From: Coriobacteriia bacterium
Lineage (GTDB): Bacteria; Actinomycetota; Coriobacteriia; Anaerosomatales; JAAXUF01
Length of the DNA: 64,000 bases
Assembly (NCBI GenBank): GCA_013336165.1
Contig: JAAXUF010000003.1
Location: 1-64,000 of the forward strand
Direction of reading: 5' to 3'
The translations under genes and the position numbers were made by a program. Every line of letters starts with the position of its first letter. The first letter of the stretch is position 1. Positions 30,048-39,273 of the stretch are shown here, in pieces. The notes under the pieces are model-generated. The model did no database searches. It was not told the DNA's origin and was given only the letters and a program-made list of their open reading frames with translations.

Positions 30048-31583
30048 ATGAAGCTGACTACATACCATGACACCCGCGGGCTCGACACCGAGCCCAAGAC
30101 GTTCACCCAGGTCGTCGTCGAGGGCATCGCGCCCGGAGGCGGGCTGTACGTGCCCGACGAGCTGCCGGCGTTCTCTCTTTCCGAGATACTCTCGCTTTCC
30201 GAGATGCCGTACTGGCAGCGCGCTGCGCATGTGTTCGAGCGGTTCGGCGTCGATGTCGCGCCGGAGCGTATCGCTGCGCTCATGCAGCAGGCGTACGGTT
30301 CCCAATGGGACGACGAGCGCATCGCGCCGGTCGAGGAAGTCGTGCCAGGCACGTGGGTGCTAGAGCTGTGGCACGGCCCCACCTCGGCGTTCAAGGACAT
30401 GGCGCTGCAGTGTATGCCGCTCTTCTTCTCCGAGGCGATCGAAGTGCAGCGCGCGCAGGGCCGCTCGGCGGACGACTATCTGATCCTCGTAGCGACGTCG
30501 GGCGACACCGGCAAGGCCGCGCTCGACGGCTTCGCCGATCGCGCTCACACCAGCATCATCGTCTTCTACCCCGCCGAGGGTGTCAGCGACATCCAGCGCA
30601 AGCAGATGGTCACGCAGCACGGCGAGAATGTCGGCGTCTTCGGCGTGCGCGGCAACTTCGACGACTGCCAGTCGGCCGTCAAGGCGGCGTTCGCCGATCC
30701 CTCCTTCGCCGAGATGCTGCACGCCGAGCACGGGCTGAAGCTCTCCAGCGCCAACTCTATCAACTGGGGAAGGCTGCTGCCGCAGATCGTCTACTACGCG
30801 AGCGCGTACGCCGACATGGTAGCCGGCGGAGGAGTCGTCGAGGGTCGGCCCATCGATGTGTGCGTGCCGACGGGCAACTTCGGAAACATCCTCGGTGCGT
30901 ACTACGCCAAGCGCATGGGCGTGCCGATCGGCAGGCTACTTGTGGCATCCAACGAGAACAACGTGCTGGCCGACTTCATCGCCACCGGCGTCTACGACAT
31001 CTCGGACCGGCAGTTCGTTACAACGCCGAGCCCCTCGATGGACATCCTGATCTCCAGCAACCTGGAGCGGTTGCTGTTCGAGATCACCCGCGACCCCGCA
31101 CGCATCCGCGAGTGGATGGCGTCGCTCGCCCAGACCGGCCGCTTCCAAGTCGACCGCGAGACCTTCGGCGCGATCCGCGAGCTGTTCTCGGCAGATTACG
31201 CCGACAATGACGAGTCACTCGAGACGATCCGCAACGTCCTTGCCGACAGCGAGTACCTGCTCGACCCGCACACCGCTGTGGCTTGGGAGATCGCTGAACG
31301 GCTGCGCGAGCGCGACCCCGTGCTCGTGGTGTCGACCGCGCATTGGGCGAAGTTCGGCACAGACGTGTACAAGGCCCTGGCCGGCATCCCGTACGACGAG
31401 ATCCTGCCGGACGGCATCCGCGAGCTGACCGGCGTCGAGCTGCTGGCGCGAGTGACCGAGCTGGCGCCGGACGCATACGCGCCCAAGTCGCTCACCGAAC
31501 TCGACGACATGGCCGAGCGGTTCTCAGTCGTGGTGGATGCGGGGCGGACCGGCGTCGAAAACGCCGTCCTGACCTGGCTCTAG
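30048..31583 (+). CDS. thrC: Threonine synthase
   Basis: 511 residues, the long (E. coli/yeast-like) class. The PLP lysine is K116 in TSAFKDMALQ. VATSGDTGKAALDGF binds the cofactor phosphate and NSINWGRLLPQ is conserved. It converts O-phospho-L-homoserine to threonine. Its stop shares a CTAG palindrome (31580-31583) with the convergent NERD-like gene. The divergent ApgM-like gene upstream may supply its substrate. Confidence 0.96.
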   Translation: MKLTTYHDTRGLDTEPKTFTQVVVEGIAPGGGLYVPDELPAFSLSEILSLSEMPYWQRAAHVFERFGVDVAPERIAALMQQAYGSQWDDERIAPVEEVVPGTWVLELWHGPTSAFKDMALQCMPLFFSEAIEVQRAQGRSADDYLILVATSGDTGKAALDGFADRAHTSIIVFYPAEGVSDIQRKQMVTQHGENVGVFGVRGNFDDCQSAVKAAFADPSFAEMLHAEHGLKLSSANSINWGRLLPQIVYYASAYADMVAGGGVVEGRPIDVCVPTGNFGNILGAYYAKRMGVPIGRLLVASNENNVLADFIATGVYDISDRQFVTTPSPSMDILISSNLERLLFEITRDPARIREWMASLAQTGRFQVDRETFGAIRELFSADYADNDESLETIRNVLADSEYLLDPHTAVAWEIAERLRERDPVLVVSTAHWAKFGTDVYKALAGIPYDEILPDGIRELTGVELLARVTELAPDAYAPKSLTELDDMAERFSVVVDAGRTGVENAVLTWL

Positions 31584-32356
31584 ACCCACGCTGCCTTCGA
31601 GAGCGCGCCGAGTGCTTCGAGTTCACTGCCGTAGGCGATCTGGTCGCGCGACTCCATGCGCCCGTAGAGCGCCCGGCTGATCCAGTACACCTGTTTTGAC
31701 GTCAGCAGGTCTCGGCGGCGGTCCTGCATGATGGCGCGAGAGAGTTCAAACGATCGCACGGTGCGCACGTCGGAAGTTCTCGGGTGCTCCATGATGGCGC
31801 CACCAGCGGTGTAGACGATGATTGCCTCGACCGGCACCGAGCTCAGCTCGCCGCCCGACCAATGGGCGAGGGCCTCACGCATGGATCGCGCAACCTGTTC
31901 GGCCGAATCGATGTTCGATGTGCCGCTTGAAACCGCGGGACCTGACTGACGACGGCGCTCTATGCGCACAGCAAAGACGCCGGTCGGCCCGACCACGACG
32001 TGACCCACGCTGTCGGGAGCGCCGGAGCCGCCCAGGTTCCAGTTCATGTCGGTGAAGATAGCGTACGTGCGAGGCAGCGTCGAAAGCTCGCGATCGACGA
32101 GCATCCCGCCGTCAGCCCGCTTCAACTCCCTGAAGTGGCGACCGGCGTCCCGGGCCAGTCGGCCGACGCGCGGTGCCAGCGCAATCAGGATGGCCATGCC
32201 CACAAGGAAGCCGAAGAACGCGGAGAGGTACTGCCCCTGCATAGTGAGCACTACCTCGATGACGCCCCACGCCAACAGACCGGTGACCAAGAGCCCGATT
32301 TTGACGGCCCCTCTTCGCGCCCCGATATACGCCGGCCTACCGAATGTGTGCGCCAT
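31580..32356 (-). CDS. Membrane protein with degenerate NERD-like nuclease domain
   Basis: 258 residues from the ATG at 32356. Two membrane helices (about 15-35 and 40-60) are followed by a soluble domain with the NERD core: YAIFTDMNWN, then VGHVVVGPTGVFAVRIERR. In active NERD proteins the equivalents are an aspartate before HvVvGP and an ExK. Here the aspartate is glycine and the lysine is arginine, so nuclease activity is doubtful. It is probably a membrane-anchored scaffold or signalling protein. Confidence 0.68.
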   Translation of the reverse strand: MAHTFGRPAYIGARRGAVKIGLLVTGLLAWGVIEVVLTMQGQYLSAFFGFLVGMAILIALAPRVGRLARDAGRHFRELKRADGGMLVDRELSTLPRTYAIFTDMNWNLGGSGAPDSVGHVVVGPTGVFAVRIERRRQSGPAVSSGTSNIDSAEQVARSMREALAHWSGGELSSVPVEAIIVYTAGGAIMEHPRTSDVRTVRSFELSRAIMQDRRRDLLTSKQVYWISRALYGRMESRDQIAYGSELEALGALSKAAWV

Positions 32357-32420
32357 GGAACCCGCCCCCGTTCCGCTCCCGTTTTCTACATCCGAAGTAT
32401 CGGCAAGTACCCGGTAATCC

Positions 32421-32448
32421 TTGACACCCTGACCGCCCGCCCTACACT
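32421..32448 (+). promoter_or_regulatory. Sigma-70 promoter for the 79-residue gene
   Basis: Consensus -35 TTGACA (32421-32426), 16-base spacer, TACACT (32443-32448). It is the best -35 box I found in the window. The start codon follows 38 bases later. Confidence 0.65.
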
Positions 32449-32486
32449 GTGATGCCATCGACAAACAGAAGACGTGAAAGCCGCGC

Positions 32487-32726
32487 ATGCCCGAAGAAGA
32501 TCGCGAGATACTGCACCGCTTCCTCGACAACCTCTTCCGAGACTGCACGCGGGTCTCCCGGTTGGACGTCATCATGAGAGCACAGGCATTGGACCTCGAC
32601 GAGGAACTCGCCGGACTCTTCGAGTTGCTTCCGCCAGGCCCGTACGTACGTCACAGGCTTGCCGACCAGCTGAATTCCGCGATCGTGGGACACGGCTGGA
32701 GCCGCCGATACGGGACAGTTGAATAG
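32487..32726 (+). CDS. Hypothetical protein, 79 residues
   Basis: A small acidic-to-neutral helical protein (MPEEDREILHRFLDNLFRD..., then LDEELAGLFELLPPG). There are no cysteines in pairs beyond one, no signal peptide and no membrane segment. The ribosome site is weak (GTGAAAG), but a consensus promoter sits just upstream, which supports expression. It lies 104 bases before murT on the same strand. Function unknown. Confidence 0.6.
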   Translation: MPEEDREILHRFLDNLFRDCTRVSRLDVIMRAQALDLDEELAGLFELLPPGPYVRHRLADQLNSAIVGHGWSRRYGTVE

Positions 32727-32830
32727 CCAAGACGCCGAGTGGGCAAACGTCGGGTGGCTCTCTTCGGCCGTTCTGGGATAATGCAGCGTGGTGTCGCTAG
32801 CACAATCGTCACGAAGGGATCTGGAAGCCG

Positions 32831-34222
32831 ATGAGGTTAACGGCTGTTCTGGCCGCCAAGACCGTCTCCGCACTGTCGAGAGTCACGCGGCGGGGCAGCG
32901 GCATGACCTACTCCGGCATCATTGCCGAGCGGCTGGATCCCACGTTCATCCGCGACATGGCAGGGGATCCGCGCGATGGCGTAATCGTCCTCACGGGCAC
33001 CAACGGCAAGACGACGACCGCTAAGATGCTCGGGGACGCGCTGGCACAGTGGCCTCGCACGATCGTGCGCAACGACTCCGGCTCGAACCTGCGTCAAGGC
33101 ATCGCCTCGGCCCTCGCACTCGCGGCACACCCGCTCACCGGTGCGATCACGGCCGACCTGGCCGTCTTCGAGGTCGACGAAGCGACCATGCCCCGAGTTG
33201 CCCCCGACCTCTCCCCCCGCCTTATCTGCGTCACGAACCTCTTCCGCGACCAGCTCGACCGCTATGGCGACCTCGACGGAACCGCGGAGAAGATCCGCGA
33301 GGGTCTCTCGGCAACTCCGGGCGCAACGGTGCTGCTGAACGCCGACGATCCCATTGTCGCCGGGCTTGCAAGTTCGGCACGCGGGCCTGTGGTCACGTTC
33401 GGGATCGACGATCCGGCGCTCGCTCGCCCCGTATCGGGCCGCGGACTCAACACGGCGCATTGCCCCACGTGCGGTGGAAGCCTCGCGTTTGCCCGCGTCT
33501 ACTACGGTCACTTGGGCGACTGGGGATGCCCGCACTGTGCGACCGTGCGGCCGACGCCGGAGTACGTGGCGCGCGACATCGAGCTTTCCGCCGAGTCTTC
33601 GCGGTTCACCTTCGTCGCCGAGGGAGTCGCCACCCGCGTCGATCTTCCGCTGACGGGGGTTCATAACGTCTACAACGCTCTGGCGGCGCTGGCCTGCGCG
33701 ACGATCGCAGGGATGCCCGCCGAGCAGGCCGCCGCCGCGATCTCCCGATTCAAGCCCGCATTCGGCCGTGCCGAGAAGCTCGATGTGGACGGCAAACTCA
33801 TCGAGATCGCGCTTGCGAAGAACCCCATCGGCGCCGAGCAGGCAATCGCGACGGCGCTCTTGCTCGGAGCGGAGACAATCGGCATTGCGCTGAACGACAA
33901 CTTCGCCGATGGCACCGACGTGTCGTGGATCTGGGACATCGATCTTGATTCGATGGATTTGTCCCGCGCATCGTTCGTGTTTTCAGGAAGCCGCGCGGAG
34001 GACCTTGTTCTCAGGCTCAAATACGCGGGCGTGCGCGGTGACCGCATCCTGATGCAGAAGAACCCGGCTGAGGCTATCCTCATGCTTGCCCAGCGCATGT
34101 CCGACGATCACAGCGTGTACATGCTGGCCACCTACACTGCCATGCTTGAGCTGCGAGGCGCCTGGACTCCCGTCGGCGACCGGTTCTCGGGGCTTGGAAA
34201 GAGGCTCGCGCATGACGGCTGA
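32831..34222 (+). CDS. murT: Lipid II isoglutaminyl synthase, MurT subunit
   Basis: 463 residues, Mur-ligase family. ATP loop GTNGKTTT at 56-63, the EVDEATM metal segment, NLFRDQLDRYGD, and an inserted zinc ribbon (C211, C214, C233, C236) typical of MurT. The C-terminal DUF1727 domain contains NPIGAEQAI and NDNFADGTDVSWIWD. MurT activates the D-glutamate of lipid II, and GatD supplies ammonia for amidation to isoglutamine, needed for efficient crosslinking. It overlaps gatD by 11 bases. Confidence 0.95.
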   Translation: MRLTAVLAAKTVSALSRVTRRGSGMTYSGIIAERLDPTFIRDMAGDPRDGVIVLTGTNGKTTTAKMLGDALAQWPRTIVRNDSGSNLRQGIASALALAAHPLTGAITADLAVFEVDEATMPRVAPDLSPRLICVTNLFRDQLDRYGDLDGTAEKIREGLSATPGATVLLNADDPIVAGLASSARGPVVTFGIDDPALARPVSGRGLNTAHCPTCGGSLAFARVYYGHLGDWGCPHCATVRPTPEYVARDIELSAESSRFTFVAEGVATRVDLPLTGVHNVYNALAALACATIAGMPAEQAAAAISRFKPAFGRAEKLDVDGKLIEIALAKNPIGAEQAIATALLLGAETIGIALNDNFADGTDVSWIWDIDLDSMDLSRASFVFSGSRAEDLVLRLKYAGVRGDRILMQKNPAEAILMLAQRMSDDHSVYMLATYTAMLELRGAWTPVGDRFSGLGKRLAHDG

Positions 34223-35021
34223 CATCCCCGCTCGCAGGAAGATCAAAATCGCGCACCTCTACCCCGAGGCCATGGATCTCTATGGCGACATCGGCAACAT
34301 CATCACGCTGTGCCGACGCTGCGAGTGGCGTGGGATCGACGTCGAGGTTCTTGAGGTGCGAGCCGGAGACGACGCGGACCTGCACGACGCCGACCTGCTC
34401 GTCATGGGGGGCGGCCAGGACAGCGCGGAGTCTTACGTGGCAAGCGACCTGAAGGCACGCGGCGCGCTCATCCGCACGCTTGTCGATGAGGGCGCTGCTG
34501 CGCTCGTCGTGTGCGGAGGATTGCAGCTCTTCGGCCTCACCTACGAGACGGCGTCGGGTGCGGAGCTGGAAGGCATCGGCGTCTTCAATGTGAGGACGAC
34601 GGCGGGCGGGCGGCGCTACATCGGCAACATCGCGATCGAAGCCAAGCTGGGCACACCAAGCGATGCGGTGGAGCCGGAAACCGTGGTCTTGGTCGGCTTT
34701 GAGAACCACTCGGGCCTCACCCACGTCGGCGGGGACACTCTTCCGCTTGGGCGCGTACTCATGGGAGCGGGCAACCTCGGCGACGGATCAGTCGAAGGTG
34801 CAATCTACAAGAACGCCATCGGCACGTACCTGCACGGGCCCGTGCTGCCCAAGAATCCCAAGCTCGCGGATCACCTCATCGCAACCGCTCTCGCGCACCG
34901 CTACGGCGTGAACGAGCCCCTCGGCGAACTCGATGACACTGCCGAGATGGCCGCCCATGCGGTCGCACTCACACGCTGCGAAACCGGGCGCGTCGCCGGG
35001 CCGGTGCGAAAGAAAGCCTAG
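34212..35021 (+). CDS. gatD: Lipid II isoglutaminyl synthase, glutamine amidotransferase subunit GatD
   Basis: 269 residues from the ATG at 34212. CobB/CobQ-like class I amidotransferase: LYPEAMDLYGDIGNI, the nucleophile C101 in VVCGGLQLFG, GFENHSG, and catalytic histidine in TYLHGPVLPKNP. It generates ammonia for MurT. The 11-base overlap with murT fits an equimolar complex. The 3' end is convergent with nhaA, 35 bases away. Confidence 0.95.
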   Translation: MTADIPARRKIKIAHLYPEAMDLYGDIGNIITLCRRCEWRGIDVEVLEVRAGDDADLHDADLLVMGGGQDSAESYVASDLKARGALIRTLVDEGAAALVVCGGLQLFGLTYETASGAELEGIGVFNVRTTAGGRRYIGNIAIEAKLGTPSDAVEPETVVLVGFENHSGLTHVGGDTLPLGRVLMGAGNLGDGSVEGAIYKNAIGTYLHGPVLPKNPKLADHLIATALAHRYGVNEPLGELDDTAEMAAHAVALTRCETGRVAGPVRKKA

Positions 35022-35056
35022 CCCGGGGCGGGATGCGGAGTCGTCGATCCGTGCAG

Positions 35057-36397
35057 CTAGCGTGCACGATCCTTGCATACACTCCTGAGCACCAGATAGC
35101 CCGCGTAGCCGGCCACGACGGAAGCGATCATGATCGCGGCCTTCGCTTCATTGACTTGGGATGCGTCACTGAAGGCCAGCCCGCTAATGAAAATCGACAT
35201 CGTGAAACCGATTCCGCCGAGGATACCGGCACCAATGATGTGGCGCCAACCTGTGCCCGACGGAAGCTCGACCAGGTGAAAGCGTTCCGCGAGCCACGTC
35301 GCCAGCACGATTCCGAACGGCTTGCCGAGCAGAAGGCCGAGCGTGACGCCCAGTGCGATCGGGGTCGCGAAGAGATCGGTAAGGCTTGCGTCAACGAATC
35401 TGACCCCCGCGTTAGCGAGCGCGAAGAGCGGGAGCACCAGAAACGTCGTCCACGGGTGCAGCGCGAATTCGAGCCGCTGCAGAGGCGCGGATGTATGGTG
35501 TGCTGCTCGGCGGATGCGGCGAGCCACGATTTGCTGGCGATCATTCTCAAGAACGTGCTCCCCCCGAACGTGATGGCTCTCGATCTCGGAACAGTCTTCG
35601 CGGGTCTGTCGAGCAAACGACAGGGGATCGAGCTTGGCGGTGGACGGGATCGCGAAAGCAAGCATGACGCCTGCGATGGTCGAGTGAACGCCGCTCAGTA
35701 GCACGCAGAACCACATGAGCACTCCGACGATCAGGTATGGTGCCGGATGATCGACCGAGAGACGATTCAGCAGGACGAGCGCGACGAGCAGCAGAACCGC
35801 AAAGGCGAGCCATAGCACGGAGAGATCCGCCGTGTACGCAACCGCTATGATCAGGATGGCACCGATGTCATCCACAATCGCCAAAGACACGAGGAATACC
35901 TTGAGTCCCTGAGGCACGCGGCTGCCGAGAAGCGCCATGACCCCAACTGCGAACGCGATGTCGGTCGCCATCGGGATACCCCAGCCGCTCTCCCCTGCCC
36001 CTCCGTAGTTCAGCGCTAGGTACACAAGTGCAGGGACAGCCATACCGCCGATGGCGGCGAGCAGCGGGAGCGCTGCCTTTCGACGAGCAGAGAGCTCGCC
36101 AACGAGAATCTCGCGCTTGATCTCGAGCCCGACTACCAAGAAGAAGAGTGCCATGAGTGCATCGTTGACCAGATCGACCAGCGGCATCGAGAAGCCGTGA
36201 TCGCCGATCGCGATGCCGACAGAAGTCTCCCAGAACGCCTCGTAAGCCACATGGAGCGGCGAGTTCGCGAACACCAGAGCGATTACCGTAGCCGCCAGCA
36301 GCACGATCGCGCCAACAACCTCGGTGCTCAAGAACCGCCCAAAATCCTCGGGCATACGCTTGGGCATCGACAATTTTCTAGGGATCGTGGTGCTCAC
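35057..36397 (-). CDS. nhaA: Na+/H+ antiporter NhaA
   Basis: 446 residues from a GTG start, about 12 membrane helices. Signatures: LFFLVVGLEIKREILVGEL, ATDIAFAVGVMALLG and the adjacent VSLAIVDDIGAILIIA pair with the ion-binding aspartates. A polar loop of about 60 residues after VMLAFAIPS carries several histidines. It expels Na+ in exchange for protons at alkaline pH. The long leader (36398-36573) can fold into a compact structure; see the separate entry. Confidence 0.95.
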   Translation of the reverse strand: MSTTIPRKLSMPKRMPEDFGRFLSTEVVGAIVLLAATVIALVFANSPLHVAYEAFWETSVGIAIGDHGFSMPLVDLVNDALMALFFLVVGLEIKREILVGELSARRKAALPLLAAIGGMAVPALVYLALNYGGAGESGWGIPMATDIAFAVGVMALLGSRVPQGLKVFLVSLAIVDDIGAILIIAVAYTADLSVLWLAFAVLLLVALVLLNRLSVDHPAPYLIVGVLMWFCVLLSGVHSTIAGVMLAFAIPSTAKLDPLSFARQTREDCSEIESHHVRGEHVLENDRQQIVARRIRRAAHHTSAPLQRLEFALHPWTTFLVLPLFALANAGVRFVDASLTDLFATPIALGVTLGLLLGKPFGIVLATWLAERFHLVELPSGTGWRHIIGAGILGGIGFTMSIFISGLAFSDASQVNEAKAAIMIASVVAGYAGYLVLRSVCKDRAR

Positions 36398-36415
36398 TTG
36401 CTTTCTCTCTTCTCC

Positions 36416-36454
36416 GCCGAGGTGCCGTCGCTCTCAAGCGTACTTCAACTCGGC
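36416..36454 (-). promoter_or_regulatory. Structured leader of nhaA (two nested stems)
   Basis: On the minus strand GCCGAG (from 36454) pairs with CTCGGC (to 36416). Inside, CGCT-TGAG-AGCG forms a second hairpin. The element ends about 18 bases before the GTG, directly ahead of the purine-rich translation signal. It could be a cis-regulatory RNA, but I cannot match it to a known riboswitch consensus. Confidence 0.4.
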
Positions 36455-36573
36455 TTGCTCCCTTGTGTCTGCAAGTGTACCAACTAAGCGTTCCGAGAGC
36501 CGACCAAGAGGCATAGCACGGTCGCGTGTGCGCCCCCTATAAGTCGAACTCTGATCCACCGGAGGCGGAAGTG

Positions 36574-37518
36574 TTAGGACAGAAGCGAGTACAGGTACAC
36601 GACGTATCCGCAGAGCAAGCCCGCGCCCTCCCACCGATTCAACACCGAACCACGCCACATGAGCGGTAGCAGCAGCACAGCGCTTGCGACCATGACGGCA
36701 AGGTCGGTCGCCCTGAGCCCCTCCACGTCGAACGGACGTATCAGAGCGGCCACGCCGAGAACCGCCAAGATGTTGAGGATGTTCGATCCGATGACATTGC
36801 CGAATGCGACATCTGCTTCGCCCCGGATGGCAGAAGTGACTGACGTCGCAAGCTCAGGCAGACTCGTACCTATCGCAACGATTGTAAGGCCTATCACGAC
36901 TTGACTGATCCCAAGTGTCTCGGCGATGAACACAGCACCCTTGAGCAGCATGTTTGCCCCGAGGAGCAGTGCCGCTAACCCGGTCGCAAGTAGTATCAGA
37001 TCCACACTCAGACGACGCTTGGGACTCACCAGTGCCTCGTCGAATTCCGCCTCAATCGCACGACCCTCGCCGCGCTTCGCCGCAGAATAGGAGAATACCG
37101 TGTAGGCGACGGCCCCCAGAACCAGAAGGAGCCCGTCGAGACGGCTTAGGCTTCCGTCAAGGAGCATGCCCCCTAACACCAGCGTTACAGCAATCATCAA
37201 CGGCACTTCGCGCAGGATCAACTCGGAGCGCACACGCATTGGCTTCACGAGAGCGGCGATTCCTAGGACAAGCGCAATATTGCTGATGTTGGAACCAACA
37301 ATGTTGCCCAAAGCCAGACCGCCGTTTCCGGCTCGTGCCGCTTGGACACTCAGAACGAACTCGGGGCTGCCCGTACCGAACGCGACGATGGTCAGGCCGA
37401 TCACCAGCGATGTGACACCGAGGCGAAGAGCTAGGGCCGTGCTTCCGCGAACCAAGCCCTCGGCCCCGATGACCAAGAGCAGAAGCCCGCCGACCATGAG
37501 GAGAACATTGAGGAGCAC
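36574..37518 (-). CDS. Na+/Ca2+ (CaCA family) cation exchanger, YrbG-like
   Basis: 314 residues from the GTG at 37518 with GGAGG nine bases upstream. Two inverted repeats, each with the alpha-motif: VAFGTGSPEFVLSVQAA with GNIVGSNISNIALVLG, and VAIGTSLPELATSVTSA with GNVIGSNILNILAVLG. About ten helices. The family exchanges Ca2+ or other cations against Na+ or K+. It lies between nhaA and the pst operon, all on one strand, but a terminator separates it from pstB. Confidence 0.92.
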   Translation of the reverse strand: MLLNVLLMVGGLLLLVIGAEGLVRGSTALALRLGVTSLVIGLTIVAFGTGSPEFVLSVQAARAGNGGLALGNIVGSNISNIALVLGIAALVKPMRVRSELILREVPLMIAVTLVLGGMLLDGSLSRLDGLLLVLGAVAYTVFSYSAAKRGEGRAIEAEFDEALVSPKRRLSVDLILLATGLAALLLGANMLLKGAVFIAETLGISQVVIGLTIVAIGTSLPELATSVTSAIRGEADVAFGNVIGSNILNILAVLGVAALIRPFDVEGLRATDLAVMVASAVLLLPLMWRGSVLNRWEGAGLLCGYVVYLYSLLS

Positions 37519-37559
37519 TTGTATCGATCCTCCGTACGCATGTGCGCACCACCTTGAGC

Positions 37560-37581
37560 AAAAAGGAGCGCGCCGGCACTC
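37560..37581 (-). terminator. Rho-independent terminator of the pst operon
   Basis: On the minus strand GAGTGC-CGGC-GCGCTC (one G-U pair) is followed by CTTTTT. It lies 38 bases past the pstB stop and 42 bases before the exchanger start. Confidence 0.75.
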
Positions 37582-37618
37582 GGCCGACACGCCCGTGCTT
37601 TCGCCTTTCAGGATACCG

Positions 37619-38404
37619 CTATCCGAAGCGGCCCGTGATGTATGCTTCCGTGCGTTTGTCATGCGGCGTCGTGAACATCGCCTTGGTGTCCCCATACTCG
37701 ATCAGCTCCGCGGGCCGATCCATCGACTCACGCAACATGAAGGCGGTGTGGTCGGAAATACGCGCTGCCTGCTGCATGTTGTGGGTCACGATCACGATCG
37801 TCACGGTTGGCTTGAGCTCGGCGATAGTGTCCTCGATCTGCTGGGTCGAGATCGGGTCGAGTGCCGAGGCCGGCTCGTCCATCAGCATGACCTCGGGTTG
37901 AGTCGCCAGCGCACGTGCAATGCAGAGGCGCTGTTGCTGCCCACCGGAGAGTTCGAAAGCATGCTTCTTGAGCGAACCTTTGACCTCATTCCAAAGGGCG
38001 GCACGCCGCAACGACTCCTCTACCAGTGTGTCGAGCTCGGCGCGCTTGCGTATCCCTTGCGTCCGAGGCCCGAAGGCGACGTTGTCGTAGATGGTCATCG
38101 GGAAAGGATTGGGCCGCTGGAACACCATACCCACGCGCATCCTGAGTTCCACAGGATCAACGTCTCGGCTGTTGATGTTCACCCCGTCGAGCAGCACTTT
38201 GCCGCCCGTTGTCACGTTGCCCACTTCGTCGTTCATGCGGTTCAGCACCCGCAGCAGCGTGGACTTGCCGCATCCCGACGGGCCAATAAGCGCCGTCACT
38301 TTCTTGGGTGCGATGTGCATGCTGACGCCCGCGACCGCGGTCTCCTTACCGTAAGTCACCGACACGTCAACGAGTTCGAATGTCCCGCTCGCGGACTCTA
38401 CCAT
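37619..38404 (-). CDS. pstB: Phosphate ABC transporter ATP-binding protein
   Basis: 261 residues from the ATG at 38404. Walker [11 protein letters not shown]-loop FQRPNPFPM (the PstB-specific form), signature LSGGQQQR, Walker [14 protein letters not shown]-loop THNMQQA. It drives phosphate import through PstCA. The start overlaps the pstA stop by a few bases. No phoU follows; a terminator does. Confidence 0.97.
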   Translation of the reverse strand: MVESASGTFELVDVSVTYGKETAVAGVSMHIAPKKVTALIGPSGCGKSTLLRVLNRMNDEVGNVTTGGKVLLDGVNINSRDVDPVELRMRVGMVFQRPNPFPMTIYDNVAFGPRTQGIRKRAELDTLVEESLRRAALWNEVKGSLKKHAFELSGGQQQRLCIARALATQPEVMLMDEPASALDPISTQQIEDTIAELKPTVTIVIVTHNMQQAARISDHTAFMLRESMDRPAELIEYGDTKAMFTTPHDKRTEAYITGRFG

Positions 38405-39273
38405 CTGATCTTGCTCCTTTGCCGAGAACGCCAGGCGGCCGCGAGCACTCCCGCGATCGTCACGCCTGCCACGAGTACGAGGGCGGTTCCCCACACGATG
38501 TGCGGGGCGGGTTTCACGGCCTGAGTGGCCATGATGTAGAGGTGGTACGGCAGCGCCATGACCGGCTCGAACGGGGAGTTCGGCAGCGGGGCATAGAATG
38601 CGGCGGCCGTGAGAATGATCGGCGCGGTTTCCCCGGCGGCTCGAGAGAGGCCGAGGATCGACCCGGTAACGATCCCCGGTGCTGCCGCGGGCAACACCAC
38701 ACGTGCAACCGTACGCAGTTTCGTGGCACCCAAGGCAAGCGACGCCTGCCGAAGGTCCTGAGGCACCTGACGGAGCGCTTCTTCAGTCGCGGAGATGACG
38801 ACCGGCAGCGTGAGACATGCAAGGGTCAGCGAACCTGCAATGAGCGACTTGCCGAAGTGCGCCACGATGACGAAGAGCGCCAGGCCGAACAGCCCGTACA
38901 CGATCGACGGAACTCCCGCCATGTTCGCAATCGACAGCCTGACGATGCGTGTGCGCAGGCCGCGTTTGGCGTACTCAGAGAGGTAGATGCCTGCTCCGAC
39001 GCCCAGCGGCAACGCGAATAGTGCGGTCCCGAAGGTAAGGGCGAGCGTGCCGTAAATTGCCGGCCAAATACCGCCTGCGCGCATGTTGCTCTTGGGCATC
39101 GCCGAGAGAAACTCGGCCGTGATCGAAGGCGCCCCGCGGTAGACGATGGCGCCGATGACGCCGATCGTCGCCACCACCGCGAAGAGGAGGCACGCGCCGG
39201 TGATGATCTTGGCGGTCGTCTCGAACGCACGGGCGCGCTTGACCCGCGACTTCTTCATAGCAGACGTGCTCAT
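38398..39273 (-). CDS. pstA: Phosphate ABC transporter permease PstA
   Basis: 291 residues with six membrane helices; start ATG 39273 overlaps the pstC stop (ATGA). The EAA-like cytoplasmic loop is [25 protein letters not shown]. Forms the membrane channel with PstC for high-affinity phosphate uptake. Confidence 0.96.
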   Translation of the reverse strand: MSTSAMKKSRVKRARAFETTAKIITGACLLFAVVATIGVIGAIVYRGAPSITAEFLSAMPKSNMRAGGIWPAIYGTLALTFGTALFALPLGVGAGIYLSEYAKRGLRTRIVRLSIANMAGVPSIVYGLFGLALFVIVAHFGKSLIAGSLTLACLTLPVVISATEEALRQVPQDLRQASLALGATKLRTVARVVLPAAAPGIVTGSILGLSRAAGETAPIILTAAAFYAPLPNSPFEPVMALPYHLYIMATQAVKPAPHIVWGTALVLVAGVTIAGVLAAAWRSRQRSKIRW

